Origin: Elusimicrobiota bacterium
Lineage (GTDB): Bacteria > Elusimicrobiota > Elusimicrobia > UBA1565 > UBA9628
Length of the DNA: 64,000 nucleotides
Reading direction: 5' to 3'
NCBI GenBank assembly: GCA_016194705.1
Contig: JACQAZ010000009.1
Coordinates: forward strand, 1 to 64,000
Shown: in pieces, positions 51,648 to 60,557 of the stretch
Layout of the letters: each line of letters opens with the position of its first letter
How positions within the stretch are numbered: the first letter of the stretch is position 1
Translations under genes and position numbers: made by a program
Notes under the pieces: model-generated
What the model saw: only the letters and a program-made list of their open reading frames with translations
What the model was told of the DNA's origin: nothing
Database searches by the model: none

Positions 51648-53453
51648 TCAGCGGCCCGAGACGGTCTTGAGCAGGTCGGAGACGGCGGCTTTCACGCGCG
51701 CGTAATTGGCGTCGACGTCATGGCCCGCGACCTCCGCGCCGACCACGGGGGAAAGGTCCGCGAAGCGCGCCACCGCGGGCACCGTCTGGCCCCAATAGAT
51801 GCGCATGCGTTCGTGGAAGACGTCTTCCTTGTCGTCGGGGCGGCCGCGCGCCTTGACGCGGCGCAGCAGCTCCGCATCGGAGGCGTCGAGAACGACGACG
51901 CCGTCGACCTCGGCCGAGCCGAGCATAGCCTCGAGAGCGGCGGCCTCCTCCGGCCTGCGCGGGAAGCCGTCGAGGATGAAGCCCTTCTGCCGAATCTCGG
52001 GCTCGGCGAGGCGCTCTCTGACGACGCGCAGCACGAGCGCGGAGTCGACGAGCTTTCCCGAGGCCATGATGGCGGCGACCTCGGGATGCGAGAGAGCGTA
52101 GTCGCGCAGCAAGTCGCCGACCGAGATGTGCACGAGCCCGCGCTCGGCGGCGATCCTCTCGGAGAAGGTGCCCTTTCCGGAGCCCGGGGGCCCCGTGATG
52201 ATCAATCGCGGCGGGCGCGCCCCTGCCTGCGCGTCCGCGACGGCGCGCGAGCCTCCGCCGCTCAGGCCGTGGCGCAAGGCGGCGGCGCCGACGCGGTCGG
52301 CGAGGCTGGGGTCGTCGATGAAGGGGTTGCGGTTGCCCTGGAAGGCCTCGACGCGGTCGTTGCGCGACATCTCGTCGGCGTCGGGCGGGTGCAGGCGGTT
52401 CCAGCGCAGCAAGGTCTCGATCTGGCGGTTCCAAAAGGGCGCCGCGGAGCGGTCGAAGAAGGCCTGGTCCCCGTAGCGCGCGTAGAAATAGAGCATCGCG
52501 CGCGCGACGCGCCCCTTGGTGAAGTCCGGCGGCTCGAAGACGCCGCCTCCCATCTTGGCGCCCGCGTTGTTGGTGTACTCGGGCTTGCCGGTCACCTCTC
52601 CGAAGGGCAGGTTGCTGCGCTCGGAATTGGGGTGCATGAAGGTCGCCAGCAGATGGTGCAGGTCCGAGCGCATCGGCAGGCCGCGGCCGAAGAGCGACTG
52701 CGGGAAGCCGTGCTCGACGTTCATGCCCCCCTTGTCCTCGTAGCCGTCGCCGTTCTTGTCGCCGGGCTCCTTGTAGTCCCCCCCGTTGCCGCTGGTGCCC
52801 GGCACGAACACGCCGGAGTAGGCGTCGACGACGCCCGAGACCCCGCCGACGACAACGTGGTCCGCGCTCGAGAAGAGAAAATGCATCGCGTCTTTGTATT
52901 CGTGGCCGTGATGGCCGCGGCGGGCGGACTCGCGTACGGAAGACAGGAGCGGGGTCCCGGAGAGCCCCTCGGTGCCGGAGACCTCCCTTGCCGCGGCCGC
53001 AGGCGCCGCCTGGACCTTGACGACGCGCACATGGCGCTCGAGACGGTCGGTCTCATGGACGACGGGTGCGTAAACCGCCCCCGCCTCGCTCGTGAGCCGA
53101 AGTGTTCCATCGAAGACCTCGGGGCTTTGGTCGCGGCCCTCGGCCGGAACGGCGGCGCGGGAAAGATCCTGGGTCGGACCGGGCGCCTGGACCTCAGCGG
53201 AACCGGAGAGAACGGGGGGAACGGGAGTCTCGGCGGCGGCTCCGACCGGGACCGACATGGGAACGGCGGGCGCGACAGGAAGCTCGACGACGCCGGGAAT
53301 CGCGTCTTTCAGGTTGGGCGCCGCCTCGCGCGCGACGGCGATCACTGAGCCCGGTAGGCTCGGCACCGAGACCTGCCGCGTCTCGCCTCCGGCCCACAAA
53401 GGGGCGGACTGGAGGACGGCAAACAGCAGCAACGCGCGCGGACGGGACGGCAT
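51648..53453 (-). CDS. Secreted endonuclease I-adenylate kinase fusion
   Basis: 601 residues, one frame. A signal peptide ([21 protein letters not shown]) and low-complexity Pro/Val/Ala linker lead to an endonuclease I domain (~170-390): NVEHGFPQS with active His248, [19 protein letters not shown] and [18 protein letters not shown], as in EndA/NucM. After a Gly/Ala linker comes adenylate kinase (~414-601): P-loop [35 protein letters not shown] and [13 protein letters not shown], without the LID insertion. A nuclease with an exported kinase is unprecedented to my knowledge. Start ATG 53453 has TATAAT and GGAGGG upstream. Alternatives (frameshift, two proteins) are not supported by the sequence. 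Confidence 0.9.
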   Translation of the reverse strand: MPSRPRALLLFAVLQSAPLWAGGETRQVSVPSLPGSVIAVAREAAPNLKDAIPGVVELPVAPAVPMSVPVGAAAETPVPPVLSGSAEVQAPGPTQDLSRAAVPAEGRDQSPEVFDGTLRLTSEAGAVYAPVVHETDRLERHVRVVKVQAAPAAAAREVSGTEGLSGTPLLSSVRESARRGHHGHEYKDAMHFLFSSADHVVVGGVSGVVDAYSGVFVPGTSGNGGDYKEPGDKNGDGYEDKGGMNVEHGFPQSLFGRGLPMRSDLHHLLATFMHPNSERSNLPFGEVTGKPEYTNNAGAKMGGGVFEPPDFTKGRVARAMLYFYARYGDQAFFDRSAAPFWNRQIETLLRWNRLHPPDADEMSRNDRVEAFQGNRNPFIDDPSLADRVGAAALRHGLSGGGSRAVADAQAGARPPRLIITGPPGSGKGTFSERIAAERGLVHISVGDLLRDYALSHPEVAAIMASGKLVDSALVLRVVRERLAEPEIRQKGFILDGFPRRPEEAAALEAMLGSAEVDGVVVLDASDAELLRRVKARGRPDDKEDVFHERMRIYWGQTVPAVARFADLSPVVGAEVAGHDVDANYARVKAAVSDLLKTVSGR

Positions 53454-53459
53454 CCCTCC

Positions 53460-53465
53460 ATTATA
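53460..53465 (-). promoter_or_regulatory. -10 box of the nuclease-kinase fusion gene
   Basis: TATAAT on the minus strand six bases before ATG 53453. Divergent from the top6B box 60 bases away; a -35 is not clear. Confidence 0.5.
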
Positions 53466-53527
53466 GGAGAGAGCCCGAGGGACTGCCTGGGCCCTATGGC
53501 CCAGAGGCGAAGACCCCCGGGATTTCT

Positions 53528-53533
53528 TATAAT
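53528..53533 (+). promoter_or_regulatory. -10 box of the topoisomerase VI operon
   Basis: Perfect TATAAT eight bases before ATG 53542, with no Shine-Dalgarno between, so a leaderless transcript is likely. -35 not clear. Confidence 0.55.
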
Positions 53534-53541
53534 ATCCCGGC

Positions 53542-55494
53542 ATGACCACGACCAAGCCCCGCGCCAAGCCTCGGCCGGCGGGAAAATCCGCCGATGAGAT
53601 GGGTAAGCAGCAGCGCGAGATCTCCGTCTCCGAGTTCTTCACGAAGAACCGGCACCTCCTCGGCTTCGACAACCCGCGCAAGGCCCTGCTGACCGCCGTC
53701 AAGGAGGCCGTCGACAACGCGATGGACGCCTGCGAGGAAGCGGGCATCCTGCCCGACATCGTCGTCAAGGTCGAGGCCGTCGGCGAGGGCGAGGCGGCGG
53801 CACCGGCTCCCTCCCAGGCCACTCGCTTTCGAGTGACCGTCGTCGACTACGGCCCCGGCATCGTGCGCCAACAGATTCCGCGCATATTCGCCAAGCTCCT
53901 CTACGGCTCCAAGTTCCACCGCTTGCGCATGAGCCGCGGCCAGCAAGGGATAGGCATCTCGGCGGCCGGCATGTACGGCCAGCTGACGACCGGCAAGCCC
54001 GTCAAGATCATCTCGCGCACCGGCGAGCATTCCCCCGCCCATTATTTCGAGGTGCAGATCGACACGAAGAAAAACGAGCCGCTCATCCTCGAGAAGAAGG
54101 AGATCGAGTGGGAGAGCCACCGCGGCACCCAGGTCACCATCGAGATGGAGGGCCGCTACCAGAAGGGCCGCGCCTCGGTCGACGAGTACATGGAGCTGAC
54201 CTCGATCGCCAACCCCCACGCCAAGTTCACCTACGTTACCCCCGAGGGCGAGACCAAGGTCTACGCGCGCACGATCCACGAGCTGCCCGAGCCGCCGCGC
54301 GAGATCAAGCCCCATCCCTACGGCATCGAGCTCGGCATGCTGCTCAAGATGCTCCAGGACACCAAGAGCCACTGGCTCTCGGGCTTCCTGTCGACCGACT
54401 TCTCGCGCGTGTCCGCGCAGACCGCCGAGGAGATGTGCAAGGCCGCGGGCCTGAACGCTCACAAGCGTCCGAAGGACGTCGTCGGCCTCGACGCCGAGCG
54501 GCTCTACAAGATCATCCAAGGCACCAAGCTTATGTCGCCGCCGACCAACTGCCTCTCCCCGATCGGCGAGAAGGCGATCCTGGCCGGCCTCTACAAGCAG
54601 ATCAAGGGCGATTTCTACACGGCGGTCACTCGTCCGCCCGCGGTCTACCGCGGCAACCCGTTCGTCATCGAGGCGGGCCTGGCCTTCGGCAAGGGGCCCG
54701 AGCAGGCCGCCTTAGCCGTCGCCCCGAAGGCTCCGTTGGCCGAGGGCGAGTCGCACGACGAGGACGACAACGAGCTCGCGAGGGTGATGAGGTTCGCCAA
54801 TCGCGTTCCGCTGGTCTACCAGCAGTCGGCGTGCGCCACCTTTAAGGCCGTGCTCGACACGACCTGGCGCAACTACGGCGTCAGCCAATCCCGCGGAGCG
54901 CCGCCGGCCGGACCCATGGTCATCTTCGTGCACATGGCCTCGGTGTGGGTGCCCTTCACGAGCGAGAGCAAAGAGGCCATCGCGGACTACGACGAGATCC
55001 GAAAGGAGATCACGCTCGCCCTGCGCGAGTGCGGCCGTCGGCTGGGCGTCTTCATCAAGCGCCGCGAGCGGGCCCATGCCGAGCACAAGCGGCGCAACAT
55101 CTTCGAGCTCTACATCGAGGAGGTCGTCGGCGCCTGCAAGCGCCTCAAGGGCGGGAAGCTCGCGGAATCCAAGCTCCGCAATCAGCTTCTCGAGATCGCC
55201 AAGAAGCTGACCGGCGGCCAGAAGACCGACGAATTGCTCGACAAGAAAACCGGCCCGCACGGCCTGCCCCATTCGATCATCGTGACCGCCGAGGGCGTCG
55301 AGGGCGAGATTCCTTCCGAGACGCCGCCCCCGCCGGAGGCCGCCCCCGCCCCCGAGGAGCCCGAGGAAAAGCCCAAACGAAGGGCCAAGGTGAAGGCCAA
55401 GAAGAAAGCGAAGGCTAAAGCCAAGCGGAAGGCGAAGGCCAGACCCAAGGCCAAGCCGAAGGCGAAGAAAAAGACCGGGAAGAAGAGGAGATAG
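53542..55494 (+). CDS. top6B: DNA topoisomerase VI subunit B
   Basis: 650 residues. GHKL ATPase: EAVDNAMDACEEAG (Asn59), VDYGPGI (Asp102) and RGQQGIGISAAGMYG form the ATP pocket; a helix-two-turn-helix and transducer domain with SPIGEKAI follow. The residues ~500-600 correspond to the C-terminal linker. The last ~45 residues are almost pure Lys/Ala/Arg (AKKKAKAKAKRKAKARPKAK), like a histone H1 tail, absent from archaeal Top6B. With Top6A it makes the type IIB topoisomerase that passes duplex DNA through a double-strand break. Two bases separate it from top6A. Confidence 0.96.
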   Translation: MTTTKPRAKPRPAGKSADEMGKQQREISVSEFFTKNRHLLGFDNPRKALLTAVKEAVDNAMDACEEAGILPDIVVKVEAVGEGEAAAPAPSQATRFRVTVVDYGPGIVRQQIPRIFAKLLYGSKFHRLRMSRGQQGIGISAAGMYGQLTTGKPVKIISRTGEHSPAHYFEVQIDTKKNEPLILEKKEIEWESHRGTQVTIEMEGRYQKGRASVDEYMELTSIANPHAKFTYVTPEGETKVYARTIHELPEPPREIKPHPYGIELGMLLKMLQDTKSHWLSGFLSTDFSRVSAQTAEEMCKAAGLNAHKRPKDVVGLDAERLYKIIQGTKLMSPPTNCLSPIGEKAILAGLYKQIKGDFYTAVTRPPAVYRGNPFVIEAGLAFGKGPEQAALAVAPKAPLAEGESHDEDDNELARVMRFANRVPLVYQQSACATFKAVLDTTWRNYGVSQSRGAPPAGPMVIFVHMASVWVPFTSESKEAIADYDEIRKEITLALRECGRRLGVFIKRRERAHAEHKRRNIFELYIEEVVGACKRLKGGKLAESKLRNQLLEIAKKLTGGQKTDELLDKKTGPHGLPHSIIVTAEGVEGEIPSETPPPPEAAPAPEEPEEKPKRRAKVKAKKKAKAKAKRKAKARPKAKPKAKKKTGKKRR

Positions 55495-55496
55495 CC

Positions 55497-56591
55497 ATGC
55501 CCAAGAGCTCTCCCGCCGTCGAGAAGAAGCTGGTCGGCCTGGCCGATCTCGTGATTGCGGCCGCCCAGAGGAAGAAGGACCCCTCGATCGCCATCCCGGT
55601 GCGCTCGCTGTCCAACGTCAAGTTCAACGAGAAGAAGGGCTTCATCGAGATGGGCTCCAACAAGCAGCTGCGCACCTTCTTCAACGTGGGCATGGCCAAG
55701 AAGTTCATGCAGACGATGCTGGTCGCCGACGCGCTCAACGAGCTGCAGAAGGCCGACCTCACCACCAGCCTGCGCGAGATTTACTACCGCACCAAGCACA
55801 CGATGGGCGACTCGCACGAGAACACCTTCGACGACCAAAACGAGTCCGACCCCGTCATCGAGGACCTCGAGGTCGGCCTGGCCGCCCTGCGCGAGGAGTT
55901 CCACGTGCGCGCCGAGAACGCCGGCACCGTCATCGGCCCGGTCGTTTTCGAGGACGACGGCGACAAGGTCGATTGCGCGAGGCTCGGCAAGGGCGGCTAC
56001 TCGGTCCCCTCCATCGTCGAGGACGAGTACCTCAAGATCAAGAAGTGCTCGGCGGATTTCGTCCTCCTCATCGAGAAGGGCACGCAGTGGAACCGCCTGG
56101 CCGAGGACAAATTCTGGAGGAAGTACAACTGCATCCTGCTGACCGGCAACGGCCAGCCGCCGCGGGGAGTCCGCCGTTTGGCGCGCAGGCTCCACGAGGA
56201 GAAGCGCTTGCCCGTCTACGTGCTCGTCGACAACGATCCCTGGGGCTACTACATCTACTCGGTCGTCAAGCAGGGCTCGATCAACCTCGCCTTCGAGAGC
56301 CAGCGCATGGCCATCCCGTCGGCCAAGTTCGTCGGCCTCTCGTCGGCGGACCCCGAGCGCTACGGACTGCCGCGCAACGTCGGAATCAAGCTCAACGAGA
56401 AGGACATCGACCGCGCCAAGGAGCTCATGAACTATCCCTGGTTCCAGAAGAAGGAATGGCAGGTCGAGATCAAGCGCATGCTCTCCTCAGGTCTCAAGTT
56501 CGAATTGGACGCGCTCGCCAACAAGGACTTCCAGTATCTGACCAAGACCTACCTGCCCCGGAAGCTCAAGGACAAGGACTGGTTGGACTGA
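55497..56591 (+). CDS. top6A: DNA topoisomerase VI subunit A (Spo11-like)
   Basis: 364 residues. The winged-helix 5Y-CAP domain has SLREIYYRTKH, with Tyr96/97 as the DNA-cleaving tyrosine. The Toprim domain has Glu193 (VLLIEKGTQ) and Asp245/Asp247 (VLVDNDPWG), which bind Mg2+. Length matches archaeal Top6A. It works in an A2B2 heterotetramer with Top6B. Known from archaea, plants and scattered bacteria; here it is followed one base later by era, in one operon. Confidence 0.96.
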   Translation: MPKSSPAVEKKLVGLADLVIAAAQRKKDPSIAIPVRSLSNVKFNEKKGFIEMGSNKQLRTFFNVGMAKKFMQTMLVADALNELQKADLTTSLREIYYRTKHTMGDSHENTFDDQNESDPVIEDLEVGLAALREEFHVRAENAGTVIGPVVFEDDGDKVDCARLGKGGYSVPSIVEDEYLKIKKCSADFVLLIEKGTQWNRLAEDKFWRKYNCILLTGNGQPPRGVRRLARRLHEEKRLPVYVLVDNDPWGYYIYSVVKQGSINLAFESQRMAIPSAKFVGLSSADPERYGLPRNVGIKLNEKDIDRAKELMNYPWFQKKEWQVEIKRMLSSGLKFELDALANKDFQYLTKTYLPRKLKDKDWLD

Positions 56592-56592
56592 G

Positions 56593-57495
56593 TTGGAAGC
56601 CGCCTTCAAGGCCGGCTTCGTCGCCATCGTCGGCCGGCCCAACGCCGGCAAGTCGACACTGATCAACGCGCTGCTCAAGCAAAAGCTCTCGATCGTCTCC
56701 TCGAAGCCTCAGACGACGCGCCACAAGATCCTCGGCATCGTCGACGGGGACGGCTGGCAGCTCTGCCTGCTCGACACGCCGGGCCTGCTGACCGAGACTC
56801 ACGACGACCTTCAGAAGGCCCTCCGCACGACCGCCAAACGCACCGCGCACGATGACGCCGACGCCGTGATCCTGCTCGTCGAGCCGGCCCATCCCGACGA
56901 GAAGACCTTGCTCGAGTTCTCGTCCTTGCTGCGCTCGGGGCCCCCCGTGATCCTCGCGCTCAACAAGATCGATCTCCCGGCCTCGCCGGGAAAGCACGAC
57001 GCGATCGTCAAGGCCTTCGAGGACGCGATCAAGCCGGCCGCCGTCGTTCGGATCTCGGCCCTGAAGAAGACCGGCGTCGACGAATTGCTTTCGCGCTTGG
57101 TCGCACTCCTGCCCGACTCGCCCGAGCCCCTCTACGAGCAGGGCCGGCTCTCCGACCGCTGGGAGCGCTTCTTCGCGGCCGAGCTCATCCGCGAGCAGGT
57201 CTTCGAGCTCTTCGGCGAGGAGATTCCACACGCGACCGCCGTGGTCATCGAGGACTTCCGCGAGAAGCCCGGCAAGCCCGACGACATCTCGGCCCTGCTC
57301 TACGTCGAGCGCGACGGGCAGAAGGGAATCCTGGTAGGCAACAAGGGCAAGGCGCTGGCCGAATTGCGCGACCGCTCCCGCCAAGCCATCGAGGAGTTCC
57401 TCGGGCGGCGCGCCGACCTGCAGCTGTGGGTCAAGGTGCGCAAGAATTGGCGCAAGGACCCCGCCGCCCTCAAGGAATTCGGCTACCAGCCCTAA
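56593..57495 (+). CDS. era: GTPase Era
   Basis: 300 residues, an assembly factor for the 30S subunit that binds 16S rRNA. G1 GRPNAGKSTLINALL, switch I QTTRHKILG, G3 DTPGLL, G4 LNKIDLPA and G5 SALKKTG lie in the first 170 residues; the C-terminal KH domain (~195-300) has EEIPHATAVVIEDF and VGNKGKALAEL. Start is TTG 56593, one base after the top6A stop. RsmA, another 30S maturation enzyme, lies elsewhere in the window. Confidence 0.96.
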   Translation: MEAAFKAGFVAIVGRPNAGKSTLINALLKQKLSIVSSKPQTTRHKILGIVDGDGWQLCLLDTPGLLTETHDDLQKALRTTAKRTAHDDADAVILLVEPAHPDEKTLLEFSSLLRSGPPVILALNKIDLPASPGKHDAIVKAFEDAIKPAAVVRISALKKTGVDELLSRLVALLPDSPEPLYEQGRLSDRWERFFAAELIREQVFELFGEEIPHATAVVIEDFREKPGKPDDISALLYVERDGQKGILVGNKGKALAELRDRSRQAIEEFLGRRADLQLWVKVRKNWRKDPAALKEFGYQP

Positions 57496-57551
57496 TTTGG
57501 TTTAATTGTTTCGTGAAGCCGCAGACATCCCTCAAGGAGCAAGAACCGCCC

Positions 57552-59618
57552 ATGAACCCCAAGACCGCGGCCGCCGTGGTGGCCGCAGCAATCACCCTCG
57601 CCCCGACGGCGCACGCCGACGAGGGAATGTGGACCCTCGACAACATTCCCGCGGCACAGCTCAAGAGCCGCTACGGCTTCGAGGCGACGCCCGAGTGGCT
57701 CGACCACGTGCGCCTGTCCTCGGTGCGGTTCAACGACGGCGGCTCGGGGTCCTTCGTCTCGCCCGACGGGCTCGTCCTCACCAACCACCACGTCGCCCTC
57801 GGACAGCTCCAGAAGGTCTCCTCGGAGAAAAAGGACTTCGTCAAGGACGGCTTCTACGCTCGGCATCGCGAGGACGAACTCAAATGCCCCGACCTCGAGC
57901 TCAACCAGCTCGTGTCGATGGACAACGTGACAGAAAGAGTGCTTTCTGCCATCGATCGCTCCATGCCGGACAAGGAGCAGAACGAGCAGCGCAAGGGCGC
58001 CATGGCCAAGATCGAGAAGGAATCGACCGACCAAACCGGCCTGCGCTCGGATGTCATCGAGCTCTACCAGGGCGGAGAATACTGGGTCTACCGCTACAAG
58101 AAGTACACCGACATCCGGCTTGTCATGGCTCCCGAACAGCAGGCGGCCTTCTACGGCGGGGACCCCGACAACTTCACCTTCCCCCGCTTCGACATCGACA
58201 TGGCCTTCTTCCGCGTCTACGAGGACGGCAAGCCCGTGCACCCAAAGAATTTCCTCAAGTGGAGCAAGGCGGGCGCCAAGGAAAATGATCTCGTATTCGT
58301 GACGGGGCATCCCGGCTCGACCGACCGCCTGCGCACGGTGCGCCAGCTCGAGTATCAGCGCGACTATTACCTGCCGACCTTCCTGCGCATCCTCAACAGC
58401 CGGCGCCGGACTTTCTACGCCTTCTCCGAGCGGGGCCCCGAGGCGGCCCGCAGAGCCAAGGACAAGATCTTCGGCTTCGAGAACGCGATCAAGGCCTACA
58501 CCGGCGAGCTCGAGGGCCTCAAGGACCCCAAGCTCCTGGGCCGGCTTTCTCAGCGCGAGAAGGAGCTGCGCGCCGCGCTCGACAAGAAGCCCGACCTCTA
58601 CAAGTCCTATGGGAAGGCCTGGGACCGCATCGCCAAAGCCCAGAACGAGCTCATCAAGCGCCACGAGCAGGTCCTCTACCGGCGCTTCTTCGGCTCGAAG
58701 CTCGCCGACTTCGCCAAGCTCATCGTGCTCTACGTGGCCGAGGTCGAAAAACCCAACGACAAGCGCTACGAGGAGTTCCGCGAATCGGCGCTCGAGTCCT
58801 TGAACTTCCGGCTCTTTTCTCCGGCCCCGATCTACTCCGACCTCGAGGAGTACGTGATCGCCGACATCCTCCAGGAGCAGCTCGAGATCCTCGGCGCGCA
58901 GGACGCCCACGTCAAGGCGGCCCTCGCAGGCAAGAGTCCCAAGGAGGTCGCGCACGAGATAGTCTCCGGCACAAGGCTCACGGATGCCGCCTACCGCAAG
59001 GAGCTCGTCAAGGGCGGCCGGACCGCCGTCGAGTCGGCGACCGACCCCATGATCGTGTGGATGCGCCGCCTCGAGGGCCCGTACCGCGAGCTGCGCAAGT
59101 GGTACGAGGACGACATCCAGGCGCCCGAGTCGCTCGAAGGCAACAAGATCGCCAAGTCCCGCTTCGCCCTCTACGGCAAGTCGACCTACCCCGACGCGAC
59201 CTTCACGCTGAGGCTGTCCTACGGACGGGTTGCCGGCTACGAGCTCGGCACGACGAAAATCCCGGCCAAGACGACCTTCTACGGACTCTACGACCGCTCG
59301 GCCTCGTTCGACGACCAATTCCCGTTCAACCTGCCGCCGCTCGTCGCGGCGGCGCGCAAGAAAGTGGACTTGACGGTGCCTTTGAACTTCGTGACGACCA
59401 ACGACATCATCGGTGGCAACTCGGGCTCTCCCGTCATCAACCGAGACGGCGAGTACGTGGGCCTGATCTTCGACGGCAACATCCAGAGCTTGGTCTGGCG
59501 CTACGCTTACGACGACATGCAGGGCCGCGCGGTGGCGGTCCATTCGGCGGGCATCGTCGAGGCGCTCAAGCGCATCTACGCGATGGACGCGCTGGCCGCC
59601 GAACTGACGGGCCGCTAG
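57552..59618 (+). CDS. S46 family dipeptidyl-peptidase (DPP7/DPP11 type)
   Basis: 688 residues from ATG 57552 with AAGGAG about 12 bases upstream. Signal peptide MNPKTAAAVVAAAITLAPTAHA. Chymotrypsin-like catalytic triad of the S46 family: His in VLTNHHVALG, Asp in FPRFDIDMAFFRVY, Ser in GGNSGSPVINRDGE; an inserted helical domain (~270-520) covers the active site and selects the free N-terminus. Mature location is periplasmic or extracellular. It releases dipeptides from oligopeptides, often with acidic or hydrophobic P1 preference; the residue deciding this was not identified. Independent of era (56-base gap). Confidence 0.93.
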   Translation: MNPKTAAAVVAAAITLAPTAHADEGMWTLDNIPAAQLKSRYGFEATPEWLDHVRLSSVRFNDGGSGSFVSPDGLVLTNHHVALGQLQKVSSEKKDFVKDGFYARHREDELKCPDLELNQLVSMDNVTERVLSAIDRSMPDKEQNEQRKGAMAKIEKESTDQTGLRSDVIELYQGGEYWVYRYKKYTDIRLVMAPEQQAAFYGGDPDNFTFPRFDIDMAFFRVYEDGKPVHPKNFLKWSKAGAKENDLVFVTGHPGSTDRLRTVRQLEYQRDYYLPTFLRILNSRRRTFYAFSERGPEAARRAKDKIFGFENAIKAYTGELEGLKDPKLLGRLSQREKELRAALDKKPDLYKSYGKAWDRIAKAQNELIKRHEQVLYRRFFGSKLADFAKLIVLYVAEVEKPNDKRYEEFRESALESLNFRLFSPAPIYSDLEEYVIADILQEQLEILGAQDAHVKAALAGKSPKEVAHEIVSGTRLTDAAYRKELVKGGRTAVESATDPMIVWMRRLEGPYRELRKWYEDDIQAPESLEGNKIAKSRFALYGKSTYPDATFTLRLSYGRVAGYELGTTKIPAKTTFYGLYDRSASFDDQFPFNLPPLVAAARKKVDLTVPLNFVTTNDIIGGNSGSPVINRDGEYVGLIFDGNIQSLVWRYAYDDMQGRAVAVHSAGIVEALKRIYAMDALAAELTGR

Positions 59619-59625
59619 GGCCGCC

Positions 59626-60522
59626 GTGGACGCCGTCCTCTACGCGCTCCTCTGCCTCATTTGGGGCTCCACCTGGGCCGCGATCAAGTTCGCCCTTGAC
59701 GGCGTCCCGCCTTTCTTCGGCGCGGGTCTGCGCTTCGCGCTGGCTTCGCTGGTGCTCGCGCCCTTCGCTTGGTCGCGCCGCAAGCGCGCGCTCACAAGGG
59801 ACGACAAGATCGCGATCGCCTCCTGCGGCTTCTTGAGCTTCACGGCCTCCTACGCGACGGTGTATTGGGCGGAACAGTACATCGCCAGCGGGTTGACCGC
59901 GATCCTCTACTGCACGATGCCGCTCTTCGTCGCTCTGCTCTCGGCTTTCTGGACCAAGGCCGAGCGCCTCACCAGCCGCAAAGTCTCCGGCATCCTGATC
60001 GGCATCGCCGGGACCGCGGTCCTGTTCTGGCCTCACGGCGAGCTCGGCGCCCGCCAGGCGGCCGGCATGCTCGTGACTTTGTCGGGGAGCTTCATGGCGG
60101 CGCTCAATCTCGTGACGATGAAGAAGCACTCCAAGCACACCGACATCTTCGTCCTCAACGCCGTCTCGATGGCCATCGGAGCCGCCTGCCTGCTGGCCCT
60201 GAGCGCTTTGACCGAATCCATGGCGGGGCTCCATTGGACGCGCGCCAACGCCGCGGCCCTGGTTTATCTCTCGGTCGTCGGCTCGGTCGCCTCGTTCTTG
60301 TCCTACTACCATCTGATCAAGACGATGGAGGCGACCTTGCTGAGCATGATCACCTTGATCTTCCCGGTCGTCGCGGTCGCCCTGGGCTGGGCCTTCCTCG
60401 GCGAGACCGTCACCGTCATGACCGGCGTCGGCATCGCGATCGTCATGACCGGCGTCGCGATCGCCACGCTGCCGGCGCGCCGGAAGGGCGCGGCCGAGAC
60501 GCTCGCCCCGGAGATTCCCTAG
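59626..60522 (+). CDS. EamA (DMT) family transporter
   Basis: 298 residues with ten predicted helices in two EamA repeats, starting LYALLCLIWGSTWAAIKFALDGVPP and with VYLSVVGSVASFLSYYHLIK in the second repeat. Such proteins export amino acids or other small metabolites. GTG start seven bases after the S46 stop, so likely co-transcribed; a link between peptide breakdown and amino-acid transport is plausible. The substrate is unknown. A second, distant EamA gene is at 62594-63520. Confidence 0.88.
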   Translation: MDAVLYALLCLIWGSTWAAIKFALDGVPPFFGAGLRFALASLVLAPFAWSRRKRALTRDDKIAIASCGFLSFTASYATVYWAEQYIASGLTAILYCTMPLFVALLSAFWTKAERLTSRKVSGILIGIAGTAVLFWPHGELGARQAAGMLVTLSGSFMAALNLVTMKKHSKHTDIFVLNAVSMAIGAACLLALSALTESMAGLHWTRANAAALVYLSVVGSVASFLSYYHLIKTMEATLLSMITLIFPVVAVALGWAFLGETVTVMTGVGIAIVMTGVAIATLPARRKGAAETLAPEIP

Positions 60523-60557
60523 CCGCGTCCCCGTATTTGATAGGATGGGCCTCGACG

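Noticed and set aside
57492-59543. 683-codon minus-strand open frame opposite the S46 peptidase
   Set aside because: No start signal, no domain; the plus strand encodes a complete peptidase with signal peptide and triad.
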